In this document: positions 25,310-33,039 of the stretch, in pieces
How positions within the stretch are numbered: position 1 is the first letter of the stretch
How the letters are laid out: the number at the start of each line of letters is the position of its first letter
Assembly (NCBI GenBank): GCA_910588845.1
Contig: CAJURU010000030.1
Location: forward strand, 1 to 36,035
Length of the DNA: 36,035 nucleotides
Direction of reading: 5' to 3'
Origin: an uncultured Lachnospiraceae bacterium
GTDB lineage: Bacteria > Bacillota > Clostridia > Lachnospirales > Lachnospiraceae
Position numbers and translations under genes: made by a program
The notes under the pieces: model-generated
Told to the model about the DNA's origin: nothing
Seen by the model: only the letters and a program-made list of their open reading frames with translations
The model's database searches: none

Positions 25310-25917
25310 CCGTCAAGCATCTTGAGGATGGGGTCTTTCATCAATGAATTAAGCGTGGCGGCGGAGGTTTTCAATTTCTGTATTTCAGCCGTTTCGCCAT
25401 TTGACGCATATAGCTCTGCCAGCAGCGCCCAGGTTGCTTTGATGTCGCTGCCGATGGAGGCGGCGAAGGCAAGTACGCAGATGGCTTCCTGGTTGTGGGA
25501 GAGTTCATGCAGCCGTTTTCCCCAGGTGTTGAGCGTGCGCACCAGGAGCGTGAAATTCTGGTCGCATTGCGTCAGGAGCGGCAGGTTGGCTGCGCCGTAC
25601 ATCATTTTCAGATCCGTATTGCTCAGACCTGTGAGGTTTAATATTTTCTTGTCTTTTAGCGTAAGGACCTGCGCCTCGCATTCTTTTAACAATTGGTCGT
25701 CAAACAGGGCGAACGGAAGGGACACGCCGGAAAAATCCACATAGTCTAAGCCGGAGATATCCTGCTTGCGCGTGCTGTTGGCATCGCGTTCCCGTTTCCA
25801 GAAATGTTCCTCTGCATTTTGGTTCTGACGGTTGGCCTTGAAACGTTTATAAGAGACAACAGCCATAAAAATGATTGTCCAGCCAATGAAAACGTAGTAA
25901 AATGTATGAAATCTCAT
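25297..25917 (-). CDS. membrane-anchored protein of unknown function
   Basis: A 206-residue protein I do not recognise. One membrane helix lies at about residues 5-21 (FYYVFIGWTIIFMAVVSY), followed by a charged linker and a mostly helical soluble part. That part includes a run resembling TPR-like helices (AICVLAFAASIGSD, then TWALLAELYASNGE). The start at 25917 is chosen because AAAGGAG lies 8 bp upstream; the frame is open further to 26034 but without a site. The stop lies inside the exonuclease gene's last codons. Divergent from the 35-residue peptide gene 58 bp away. The helical repeats hint at a protein-interaction role, which is inference. Confidence 0.7.
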   Translation of the reverse strand: MRFHTFYYVFIGWTIIFMAVVSYKRFKANRQNQNAEEHFWKRERDANSTRKQDISGLDYVDFSGVSLPFALFDDQLLKECEAQVLTLKDKKILNLTGLSNTDLKMMYGAANLPLLTQCDQNFTLLVRTLNTWGKRLHELSHNQEAICVLAFAASIGSDIKATWALLAELYASNGETAEIQKLKTSAATLNSLMKDPILKMLDGYLS

Positions 25918-25975
25918 AGAGGCGGCTCCTTTCTGATAATCGAAAACATTGTAATAATATATGGAGGTGATTAAT

Positions 25976-26083
25976 ATGTTGAACTTTAATAACCCTAAGA
26001 CGAAAAAAACGTTTGCGGCAATTGTAGCGCTCATTTTGGTAATAGCTATGGTGCTTTCCGTATTTCTCTCTGCATTTGTATAA
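25976..26083 (+). CDS. 35-residue single-helix membrane peptide
   Basis: A short gene with a textbook GGAGGTGA site 5 bp before ATG. The product starts MLNFNNPKTKKTF, a polar and basic head, and continues with a single strongly hydrophobic helix from about residue 14 to 35. This layout (a short NPKTKK-like head then one helix) is what I associate with small conserved Lachnospiraceae membrane peptides, though no name or role is known to me. It is transcribed towards the VanW gene, 169 bp upstream of it, and away from the unknown membrane-anchored protein. Its stop codon sits in the loop of a hairpin (26069-26094). Confidence 0.7.
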   Translation: MLNFNNPKTKKTFAAIVALILVIAMVLSVFLSAFV

Positions 26084-26094
26084 TCAAATGCAGA
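26069..26094 (+). terminator. hairpin spanning the stop codon of the small peptide gene
   Basis: A perfect 10-bp stem (26069-26078 with 26085-26094) has a 6-nt loop TATAAT containing the TAA stop. No T-tract follows, so it is a weak terminator or an mRNA 3' stabiliser. Confidence 0.45.
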
Positions 26095-26177
26095 TTGTCC
26101 GTGTAAGTTTATCTATGCCTGTTCATAATATACAGAAAGAAACGTGTTATGTCAACGAAATTCGTGCTTTGTGTATC

Positions 26178-26205
26178 TTGAAAAATTGTGTTTTTGTGTT
26201 AGAAT
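26178..26205 (+). promoter_or_regulatory. candidate promoter of the VanW-family gene
   Basis: -35 TTGAAA (26178-26183), 16-bp spacer, -10 TAGAAT (26200-26205), 47 bp before the start codon. Confidence 0.5.
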
Positions 26206-26252
26206 TAGGTAGGTAAAGTGTAAACGAAGCAGGATAGTAGGAGAATAAATGT

Positions 26253-27896
26253 ATGAAGAAGTGGAGAAAGTATGTGCCCCTGGCAGGATTATTTTTGATT
26301 CTTGCAGTGGCAGCAATTATTATGATTCCGGCAAATGCCAAGACAGATGAGACATCTACCATTCCGCAGCGTGTATATTTTGGAGATATAGCCGTAGGAG
26401 GGATGACGCAGGAAGAAGCTGCGGCGGCAGTGCAGAATTATCTGAATGAATTGCAGAATAAGACGGTAACTTTAAAAGCCGGCGGCAACAGCGTGGACGT
26501 TTCCGTTTCCCAGATTGGCCTGACCTGGGCGAACCCTGAAATTGCAGAGGAGGCAGTGGGGCTTGGCAAGAGCGGCAACTTGATTGTGCGCTACAAGGCA
26601 ATGAAAGATTTGGAAAATGAAGATAAGGTATATGAACTTGCTTACAAAGCCGACAGCCAGAAAATCAGCCAGATGCTGGAAGAAAATGCACAGACGCTGA
26701 ACACGGAGGCCAAGGATGGGAGCCTTGCCAGGGAAAACGGCAGTTTCAGGGTAATCCCCGGCAGCCAGGGCGTGAGTGTCAACGTCGAAGAGTCGACGAA
26801 AATTATTGAGGAATATTTTTCCAAGGAATGGAAAGGCGAGGCATCATCTATTGAGGTTGCAGCCGATGTAGTGGAGCCGAGAGGTTCGGAGGAGGAACTT
26901 GGCAAGGTGAAAGACCTGCTGGGCGGATTCCATACTTCGTATGGGACTTCCAGTGCAGGGCGCGCTAAGAATGTGCAGAATGGCGCCTCTAAGATCAATG
27001 GTTCCGTTGTTTATCCGGGAGATTCATTTTCTGTCTATGAGGCGGTCAGCCCCTTTGACGCAGAGAATGGTTATGAGCTTGCCGGTTCTTATGAGAATGG
27101 GACTACTGTGGAGACTTACGGCGGAGGAATCTGCCAGGTATCTACTACCTTATATAATGCGGTGATCCGCGCAGAACTCGATATCACGGAGCGTTTTAAC
27201 CACTCCATGATTGTGGGTTATGTAGACCCGTCGGCGGACGCTGCAATTGCGGGGACGTATAAGGATTTGAAGTTTACCAATAATACGGACGCGCCGATCT
27301 ACATTGAGGGGTATACGCAGGATATGGTGCTTTATTTCAATGTATTTGGGCAAGAGACCAGGCCGTCTGACCGTGAAGTAATTTTTGAGAGCGAGACCTT
27401 GAGCACGACTGACCCAGGCGTCCAGTATCAGGCGTCAGGCGGGCATCCTATCGGTTATATCAGCCAGAAACAGTCATCCCATGTCGGCTATACTGCGCAG
27501 TTGTGGAAGATTGTCAAAGTCGGCGGTGTAGAACAGAGCCGTGAGGTGTTTAACAAGAGTACTTATAAGGCTTCTCCCAGAATTGTCGTAGTTGGTACGG
27601 CATCAGCCAATCCGGAGGCGGTGGCAGCCATGAATGCAGCGGTTGCCAGCCAGAATCAGGGTGCGATCGAAGCGGCGGCCGCGCAGTGGAATGACGCCGC
27701 GCAGCAGGCAGCGGCGCAGCAGGCGGCAGAACAGGCGGCGCAACAGCAACAACAGCAGCAGCAGCCGGAGGAACCGCAGCCACAACCGGGTGACGAAGAG
27801 CCCAAAGATGATAAGCCTCAAAAAGAGGATGACGATGATAAGGGCGACAAAGAGAAAAAGGGTGACAAGAACGACGGCGATGATTCCGAGGAATAG
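26253..27896 (+). CDS. VanW-family surface protein with peptidoglycan-binding and G5-like domains
   Basis: A 547-residue exported protein. It has an N-terminal membrane anchor (about 8-27) and a YoaR-like putative peptidoglycan-binding region (about 40-205). The VanW domain (about 215-350) includes the conserved GGGICQVSTTLYNA, with Cys294, and the FNHSMIVGY segment. A G5-like region (about 375-455) follows. The tail (about 460-547) is an Ala/Gln-rich stretch with a run of glutamines, then an acidic-lysine stretch (KDDKPQKEDDDDKGDKEKKG). VanW proteins occur widely in Clostridia apart from vancomycin resistance, and the biochemical role of the domain is not settled. GGAG precedes the ATG. It is a single-gene unit with its own terminator; there is no van operon around it. 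Confidence 0.87.
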   Translation: MKKWRKYVPLAGLFLILAVAAIIMIPANAKTDETSTIPQRVYFGDIAVGGMTQEEAAAAVQNYLNELQNKTVTLKAGGNSVDVSVSQIGLTWANPEIAEEAVGLGKSGNLIVRYKAMKDLENEDKVYELAYKADSQKISQMLEENAQTLNTEAKDGSLARENGSFRVIPGSQGVSVNVEESTKIIEEYFSKEWKGEASSIEVAADVVEPRGSEEELGKVKDLLGGFHTSYGTSSAGRAKNVQNGASKINGSVVYPGDSFSVYEAVSPFDAENGYELAGSYENGTTVETYGGGICQVSTTLYNAVIRAELDITERFNHSMIVGYVDPSADAAIAGTYKDLKFTNNTDAPIYIEGYTQDMVLYFNVFGQETRPSDREVIFESETLSTTDPGVQYQASGGHPIGYISQKQSSHVGYTAQLWKIVKVGGVEQSREVFNKSTYKASPRIVVVGTASANPEAVAAMNAAVASQNQGAIEAAAAQWNDAAQQAAAQQAAEQAAQQQQQQQQPEEPQPQPGDEEPKDDKPQKEDDDDKGDKEKKGDKNDGDDSEE

Positions 27897-27910
27897 AAGT
27901 CAGATGTATA

Positions 27911-27946
27911 TAAGGCTGTTTCAATAAGAAACAGCCTTAACTTTTA
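27911..27946 (+). terminator. terminator after the VanW gene
   Basis: A perfect 12-bp stem (27911-27922 with 27928-27939) and 5-nt loop are followed by ACTTTTAT. Confidence 0.85.
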
Positions 27947-27961
27947 TCAGGAGATTTATAA

Positions 27962-28945
27962 ATGAAAGTGGGAAAAGTACCGGAGAACGTATTAAAACGT
28001 TCTGTATTTAAACAAATACATACGAAACGCAGCGAGGTTGTCCTGGGAGCCGGAGTAGGTGAGGACTGCGCAGCGGTCAAACTGGAAGATGGGGAAATAT
28101 TTGTGGTTTCCACTGATCCTATCACCGGGACGGCTACCGATATCGGGCATCTCGCCATCCATATTACGATGAATGACCTTGCCAGTTCCGGCGCTACGCC
28201 GCTCGGGGTCATGCTGACGATTCTGCTCCCGGAGTATGCGCAGGAGGCGGATCTCAAAGAAATCATGGGGCAGATTGCGCGCGTATGCGCCGAGGTAAAC
28301 GTGCAGATTATGGGCGGCCACACGGAAGTGACAAAGGCAGTAAATCAGCCCTTAATTAACGTCTGCGGCATCGGTAAAGCGAAAGCGGGGAAATTGGTTA
28401 CTACAGCCGGAGCCAGGCCGGGGGACGATATTCTTGCCAGCAAATGGATTGGGCTGGAAGGAACTTCGATTATTGCCAAGGAGAAGGAAACGGAACTTCT
28501 GGCGCGTTACCCCCTGGAGCTTGTGAGGACTGCGCAGGGATTTGATAAATATCTGTCGGTGCTGCAGGAGGCGGCGGTCGCCGTCCGGTCCGGCGTGAGC
28601 GCCATGCATGATGTGACCGAGGGCGGCATATTTGGCGCGCTGTGGGAGATGGCAGAGAGCTCTGGCGTTGGACTTGAAATTGATTTGAAGAAGATACCCA
28701 TAAAGCAGGAGACCGTTGAAGTATGTGAGTTTTTCCATGTCAATCCGTATGAGCTGATTTCCAGCGGCTGTATGCTGATGTCAGCGCCGGACGGAAATAC
28801 GCTGGCGCGTGAACTTGCGCGGGCAGGCATCCACGCCGCCGTTATAGGCAAAGCGGCAGCGGGCAACGACCGCGTCTTGCGCAATGAAGAGGAGAGGCGT
28901 TTTTTGGAGCCGCCTAAGACGGATGAGCTTTATAAAGTGTTATAA
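27962..28945 (+). CDS. AIR-synthase/HypE-like protein
   Basis: A 327-residue member of the PurM/ThiL/SelD/HypE superfamily of ATP-using enzymes. The N-terminal half has the ligand-binding segments GVGEDCAAVKL and VSTDPITG, then HITMNDLASSGATPLG. GGHTEVT lies in mid-protein, and the C-terminal half has the glycine-rich HDVTEGGIFGALWE. The nearest match by eye is HypE, which matures NiFe-hydrogenase. However, the C-terminal cysteine used by true HypE to carry the cyano group is missing (the protein ends TDELYKVL), and no hyp genes are nearby. An AGGAGA site precedes the ATG. It starts a run with an Lrp-type regulator and an aminotransferase (gaps of 44 bp and an ATGA overlap). The substrate is unknown. 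Confidence 0.8.
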   Translation: MKVGKVPENVLKRSVFKQIHTKRSEVVLGAGVGEDCAAVKLEDGEIFVVSTDPITGTATDIGHLAIHITMNDLASSGATPLGVMLTILLPEYAQEADLKEIMGQIARVCAEVNVQIMGGHTEVTKAVNQPLINVCGIGKAKAGKLVTTAGARPGDDILASKWIGLEGTSIIAKEKETELLARYPLELVRTAQGFDKYLSVLQEAAVAVRSGVSAMHDVTEGGIFGALWEMAESSGVGLEIDLKKIPIKQETVEVCEFFHVNPYELISSGCMLMSAPDGNTLARELARAGIHAAVIGKAAAGNDRVLRNEEERRFLEPPKTDELYKVL

Positions 28946-28989
28946 AATTAGGGTGAATTGGCAATTCTGAAAATGGAGGATGCAGGAAT

Positions 28990-29478
28990 ATGGATTTAAG
29001 AGAAAAAATTTTAACGTATATAGAGAAGAACAGCCGTGTGGATTTAAAGGACCTGGCGGTCATGCTGGGCGTACAGGAGGCAGTGGTGGCAAATGAGATG
29101 GCTGCCATGGAACAAGAGCATATTATCTGCGGTTACCACACGCTGGTTGACTGGGAGAAGACCAGCATTGAGAAGGTCAACGCCCTGATTGAAGTGCGCG
29201 TCACGCCTCAGCGCGGCAGGGGGTTTGACAGTGTGGCGGAGCGGGTTTATAACTATCCGGAGGTCAACGCTGTCTATCTGATTTCCGGCGGCTACGATCT
29301 GCTGGTGACGTTGGAGGGCAAGACGCTGCGGGAGGTGGCGCAGTTTGTCTCAGATAAGCTTTCCACGCTCGATTCCGTATTGAGCACGAAGACGAATTTT
29401 ATTTTGAAGAAATATAAAGATCACGGGACCGTGATCGCCAAACCACAGGATGATGAAAGGATGCTGGTGAGCTTATGA
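28990..29478 (+). CDS. Lrp/AsnC-family transcriptional regulator
   Basis: A 162-residue regulator. An N-terminal winged HTH (about 3-60) reads LKDLAVMLGVQEAVVANEMAA. A RAM (amino-acid-binding) domain occupies about 65-150, with SGGYDLLVTLEG as the conserved turn that binds effector. Such proteins form octameric rings and respond to amino acids. GGAGGATGCAGGA precedes the ATG. Its last codons overlap the start of an aminotransferase gene (ATGA), so the likely target is this operon and the likely effector an amino acid handled by that enzyme. This is inference from position. Confidence 0.88.
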   Translation: MDLREKILTYIEKNSRVDLKDLAVMLGVQEAVVANEMAAMEQEHIICGYHTLVDWEKTSIEKVNALIEVRVTPQRGRGFDSVAERVYNYPEVNAVYLISGGYDLLVTLEGKTLREVAQFVSDKLSTLDSVLSTKTNFILKKYKDHGTVIAKPQDDERMLVSL

Positions 29479-30632
29479 GAAATCCACTGTCAGAGCGTAT
29501 TGTAGATATTCCTTTTTCGGGGATTCGTAAGTTTTTTGACATTGCGGCAGAGATGAAGGACGTTATTTCGCTGGGCGTAGGCGAGCCGGATTTTGATACG
29601 CCCTGGCATATCCGGGACGAGGGCATCTATTCCCTGGAAAAAGGCAGGACGGCATATACGTCCAATGCGGGTTTAAAAGAACTGAAAATGGAGATAGCCA
29701 AATATCTGGAACGCAGATTTCAGGTATCATATGATTATGATAGGGAAATGATGATTACTGTAGGAGGCAGCGAAGCGATTGATATGGCGTTGCGCGCGAT
29801 GCTTGACCCCGGCGATGAAGTGCTGATTCCTCAGCCGAGTTATGTTTCTTATATGCCGTGTACGGTTCTGGCAAATGGGCGACCGGTAATTATCAATCTC
29901 AAAGAGGAAAATGATTTCCGCCTGACGGCGCAGGAGTTGGAGGAGGCGATTACGCCCAAGACGAAAATCCTCGTACTGCCGTTTCCCAACAATCCTACCG
30001 GCGCCATTATGGAACGCAAGGATTTGGAGGCGGTTGCCAAAGTTGTCATAGAACATGATTTGTATGTCATTAGCGATGAAATCTATGCGGAACTTACATA
30101 TCTGGATAACCATGTGACAATTGCATCGCTGCCGGGAATGCGGGAGCGGACAGTGTTAATCAATGGATTTTCCAAGGCTTATTCCATGACCGGCTGGCGT
30201 CTTGGTTATGCCTGCGCCCCGGCGGAAATTCTGGAACAGATGCTGAAAATCCATCAATATGCAATTATGTGCGCTCCGACAACCAGTCAGTACGCAGCGG
30301 TGGAGGCAGTACGAAACGGCGATGCAGATGTGAAAGAAATGCGTGAGGAATACAATGGCAGGAGGCGTTATCTTGTGAAACGTCTGCGCGATATGGGGCT
30401 GTCATGTTTTGAACCTTATGGCGCTTTTTATGCGTTTCCATGCATTAAGAAATTTAACATGAGTTCCGATGAATTTGCCACCAGGATGTTACAGGAGGAA
30501 AAGGTGGTAGTTGTGCCAGGAACAGCTTTCGGGGATTGCGGAGAAGGATTTTTACGGATTTCTTACGCTTACTCCCTGCATAAATTGAAGGAAGCGTTAG
30601 ACCGCATGGAAGGTTTTGTGGAAAAGCTATAA
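29475..30632 (+). CDS. PLP-dependent class I/II aminotransferase
   Basis: A 385-residue fold-type I transaminase that moves an amino group between an amino acid and a 2-oxo acid. PLP-binding marks are all visible: NPTGAIM, SDEIYAELTY (aspartate contacting the pyridine ring), and SKAYSMTGWRLGY with Schiff-base Lys234 and the phosphate-binding arginine after it. Near the end, FLRISYAYS carries the arginine that binds the substrate carboxylate. It resembles the PatA/AspC-like group of Firmicutes; exact substrate specificity cannot be read. It overlaps the Lrp gene by 4 bp. Its final codons and stop lie in the first copy of a 40-bp tandem duplication. Confidence 0.9.
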   Translation: MRNPLSERIVDIPFSGIRKFFDIAAEMKDVISLGVGEPDFDTPWHIRDEGIYSLEKGRTAYTSNAGLKELKMEIAKYLERRFQVSYDYDREMMITVGGSEAIDMALRAMLDPGDEVLIPQPSYVSYMPCTVLANGRPVIINLKEENDFRLTAQELEEAITPKTKILVLPFPNNPTGAIMERKDLEAVAKVVIEHDLYVISDEIYAELTYLDNHVTIASLPGMRERTVLINGFSKAYSMTGWRLGYACAPAEILEQMLKIHQYAIMCAPTTSQYAAVEAVRNGDADVKEMREEYNGRRRYLVKRLRDMGLSCFEPYGAFYAFPCIKKFNMSSDEFATRMLQEEKVVVVPGTAFGDCGEGFLRISYAYSLHKLKEALDRMEGFVEKL

Positions 30633-30701
30633 TGGTTTAGATTAGAACAAAGACTTCGCGCAAAAGCTATAATGGTTTAGATTAGAACAAAGACTTCGTG
30701 C
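30622..30701 (+). repeat. 40-bp tandem duplication
   Basis: Two copies (30622-30661 and 30662-30701) differ at one base (C at 30659, T at 30699). The unit starts AAAAGCTATAATGG and ends CTTCGCGC. A third partial copy (AAAAGCT) follows. The first copy includes the last codons and stop of the aminotransferase gene. Each contains TATAAT. Confidence 0.95.
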
Positions 30702-30736
30702 AAAAGCTGTAACGAGAAAGAATAGGAGCAAAGGAA

Positions 30737-31243
30737 ATGGCAGGGCTTAATATTGTTCTTTTTGAGCCGGAGATTCCGGCAAATACGGGGAATATCGGGC
30801 GTACCTGTGTAGCGACAGGAACCAGGCTTCATCTCATCGAGCCTTTGGGTTTTCAGTTAAATGAAAAAGCCATAAAGCGCGCCGGTATGGATTATTGGCG
30901 CGAGCTTGACGTTACCCGCTATATCAATTGGCAGGATTTTCTGGCGAAAAATCCGGGGGCGAAGATTTATATGGCGACAACGAAGGCACGTCATGTCTAT
31001 ACGGAAATCAGTTACGAGCCGGACTGTTATCTCATGTTTGGCAAGGAGAGCGGCGGAATCCCGGAAGAAATTTTAAAAGAATATCCGCAATGCTGCGTGC
31101 GCATTCCGATGATAGGCGAGACGCGTTCCTTAAATCTTTCTAATTCCGTGGCGATTCTGCTCTATGAGGCCTTGCGGCAGAATCAATTTGAACATATGAA
31201 TCTGCAAGGGAATCTGCACCGTTTGAGCTGGGATGAGGACTGA
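30737..31243 (+). CDS. trmL: tRNA (cytidine(34)-2'-O)-methyltransferase TrmL
   Basis: A 168-residue SPOUT-class methyltransferase that 2'-O-methylates the wobble base of tRNA-Leu isoacceptors. Recognisable parts are the opening NIVLFEPEIPANTGNIGRTC, then LMFGKESGGIPEE, and the knotted SAM-binding end IPMIGETRSLNLSNSVAI. Length agrees with the family (about 150-170). An AGGAGCAAAGGAA site precedes the ATG. It lies after the tandem repeat and 5 bp before ecfA1, so it may be co-transcribed with the ECF genes, in the place where rplQ is found in many Firmicutes. Confidence 0.93.
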   Translation: MAGLNIVLFEPEIPANTGNIGRTCVATGTRLHLIEPLGFQLNEKAIKRAGMDYWRELDVTRYINWQDFLAKNPGAKIYMATTKARHVYTEISYEPDCYLMFGKESGGIPEEILKEYPQCCVRIPMIGETRSLNLSNSVAILLYEALRQNQFEHMNLQGNLHRLSWDED

Positions 31244-31247
31244 TAAC

Positions 31248-32099
31248 ATGAATTTTATTGAAGCAAGGAAATTAGTACACGAATATATCAGGCGCGATGA
31301 AAATGACAATGTCGAGAGCATTCTCACAGCATTGGACGAAGTAAATTTGGATGTAAAGCAGGGGGAATTTGTGGCAATTCTCGGGCATAACGGCTCGGGA
31401 AAGTCGACGCTCGCCAAGCATCTGAATGTACTGTTAAGACCCAGCGGCGGAACTCTGTGGGTAAACGGCAAGGACGCGCAGGATGCGGGCAACATCTGGG
31501 ATATCCGCCAAAGTACCGGGATGGTGTTTCAGAACCCGGACAACCAGATTATTGCCAGTGTGGTGGAGGAGGACGTCGCGTTTGGGCCGGAAAATATCGG
31601 CGTGCCCACAACTGAGATTTGGAAACGTGTGGAAAAAAGCCTCAAATCCGTGGGCATGATACAGTACCGGGAACATTCCCCCAATCGGTTGAGCGGTGGG
31701 CAGAAGCAGCGCGTCGCTATTGCAGGGGTGATGGCGATGGAGCCCAAATGCATTGTGTTGGACGAGCCGACAGCGATGCTTGATCCCAACGGGCGCAGAG
31801 AGGTGTTGGAGGCAGTCGGACAGCTGGGTAAAGAAAAAGGCGTGACCGTCATCCTTATCACGCACTATATGGAAGAAGTGATCCGCGCGGACCGCGTGTA
31901 TGTGATGGACAATGGAAAAGTTGTGATGCAGGGGACGCCCCGGGCAATTTTTTCTCAGGTGGACACGCTCAAATCTTACCGCCTGGATGTGCCTCAAATT
32001 ACGCTTTTGGCGTATGAGCTGCGGAAAGCGGGCGTGCCGGTGCCGGAGGGCATACTTACCAGGCAGGAGCTAGTGGAGGCGTTATGTCAATTATATTAG
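31248..32099 (+). CDS. ecfA1: energy-coupling factor transporter ATPase EcfA1
   Basis: One of two ATPases that power the ECF vitamin transporter. Walker A is GHNGSGKST (Lys52 from this start), the Q loop follows in MVFQNPDNQ, the ABC signature is LSGGQKQR, and Walker B is CIVLDEPTAMLDP, with the switch histidine in ITHYMEE. The ATG at 31248 is preferred to the in-frame ATG at 31233 because a GAGG site lies 9 bp before it and the N-terminus then fits the family. It overlaps ecfA2 by 16 bp. Confidence 0.93.
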   Translation: MNFIEARKLVHEYIRRDENDNVESILTALDEVNLDVKQGEFVAILGHNGSGKSTLAKHLNVLLRPSGGTLWVNGKDAQDAGNIWDIRQSTGMVFQNPDNQIIASVVEEDVAFGPENIGVPTTEIWKRVEKSLKSVGMIQYREHSPNRLSGGQKQRVAIAGVMAMEPKCIVLDEPTAMLDPNGRREVLEAVGQLGKEKGVTVILITHYMEEVIRADRVYVMDNGKVVMQGTPRAIFSQVDTLKSYRLDVPQITLLAYELRKAGVPVPEGILTRQELVEALCQLY

Positions 32100-32965
32100 A
32101 TAAGGTCAATTACGTTTACAGTGAAAAAACGGCATATGAAATCCAGGCGTTGAAAGATATCAACCTAAAGATCAATGACGGGGAATTCATCGGTATTATC
32201 GGGCATACGGGTTCTGGGAAATCTACGCTTATCCAGCACCTGAATGGGTTGGTGAAGGCCAGTTCCGGCGGGATTTATTATAATGGGCAGGATATTTATG
32301 ACGCCGATTATAAATTGAAGGACCTTCGCGGTAAGGTGGGATTGGTTTTTCAGTACCCGGAGCATCAATTATTTGAGACTACAGTTTTTGCGGATGTGTG
32401 TTTTGGCCCGCGCAACCGTGGATTGTCCAGAAAAGATTCGGAATTGAAGGCTTTTACGGCGCTGCGCAGCGTTGGGCTTTCAGAAGATTACTGGTATCGT
32501 TCGCCTTTTGAATTGAGCGGCGGGCAGAAACGGCGCGCGGCAATTGCGGGCGTCCTCGCTATGGAGCCGGAAGTGTTGGTATTGGATGAACCCACAGCGG
32601 GCCTGGACCCCAAAGGCCGGGATGAGATTCTTGATTTGGTGGCAAAGCTGCACAGAGAGCGTCAAATGACTGTCATTTTGGTATCGCACAGCATGGAAGA
32701 CGTGGCAAAATATGTGCAGCGTTTGATTGTCATGAACCACGGCAGCGTTCTGTATGACGGCACGCCGGCGGAGGTGTTTGCTCATTACCGTGAGTTGGAA
32801 GAAGTAGGGCTTGCGGCGCCGCAGGTGACATATCTGATGCATGAGCTGCGTAAGCGGGGAATTCCGGCAAATGGCGTCGCCACTACCCTGGAGGAGGCAA
32901 AGCAGTCGATTATGCAGGCGTTTTCAGAGAAGTACAGCGAACAAAAAGCAACGCATTGGCAGTAA
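32084..32965 (+). CDS. ecfA2: energy-coupling factor transporter ATPase EcfA2
   Basis: The second ECF ATPase, which pairs with EcfA1. Walker A is GHTGSGKST (Lys46), Q loop LVFQYPEHQ, signature LSGGQKRR, Walker B VLVLDEPTAGLDP and switch SHSMED. The C-terminal domain (about 235-293) is the family's usual helical end. The start lies inside ecfA1, with an AGGAG-like stretch upstream in that gene. A 74-bp gap, holding no gene, separates it from ecfT. Confidence 0.93.
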   Translation: MSIILDKVNYVYSEKTAYEIQALKDINLKINDGEFIGIIGHTGSGKSTLIQHLNGLVKASSGGIYYNGQDIYDADYKLKDLRGKVGLVFQYPEHQLFETTVFADVCFGPRNRGLSRKDSELKAFTALRSVGLSEDYWYRSPFELSGGQKRRAAIAGVLAMEPEVLVLDEPTAGLDPKGRDEILDLVAKLHRERQMTVILVSHSMEDVAKYVQRLIVMNHGSVLYDGTPAEVFAHYRELEEVGLAAPQVTYLMHELRKRGIPANGVATTLEEAKQSIMQAFSEKYSEQKATHWQ

Positions 32966-33039
32966 TTGCAGGAGCTGCCTGTATCGAAGGCGGAGCATGA
33001 TAATGTCACAGATAAGAGAATTGTAAAGTAGGAAATGAC

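Noticed and set aside
26253..27896. VanW gene plus VanS-like remnant as a vancomycin-resistance cluster
   Set aside because: They are 25 kb apart, the kinase is broken, and no vanR, ligase, vanX/Y or vanT gene is present. VanW proteins are common in Clostridia without resistance.
27962..28945. Assignment as true hydrogenase maturation protein HypE or SelD
   Set aside because: The C-terminal cysteine of HypE and the N-terminal Cys/Sec region of SelD are both missing, and no partner genes are nearby.
30622..30701. Short CRISPR array
   Set aside because: The 40-bp copies are directly adjacent with no unique spacers, so this is a tandem duplication.
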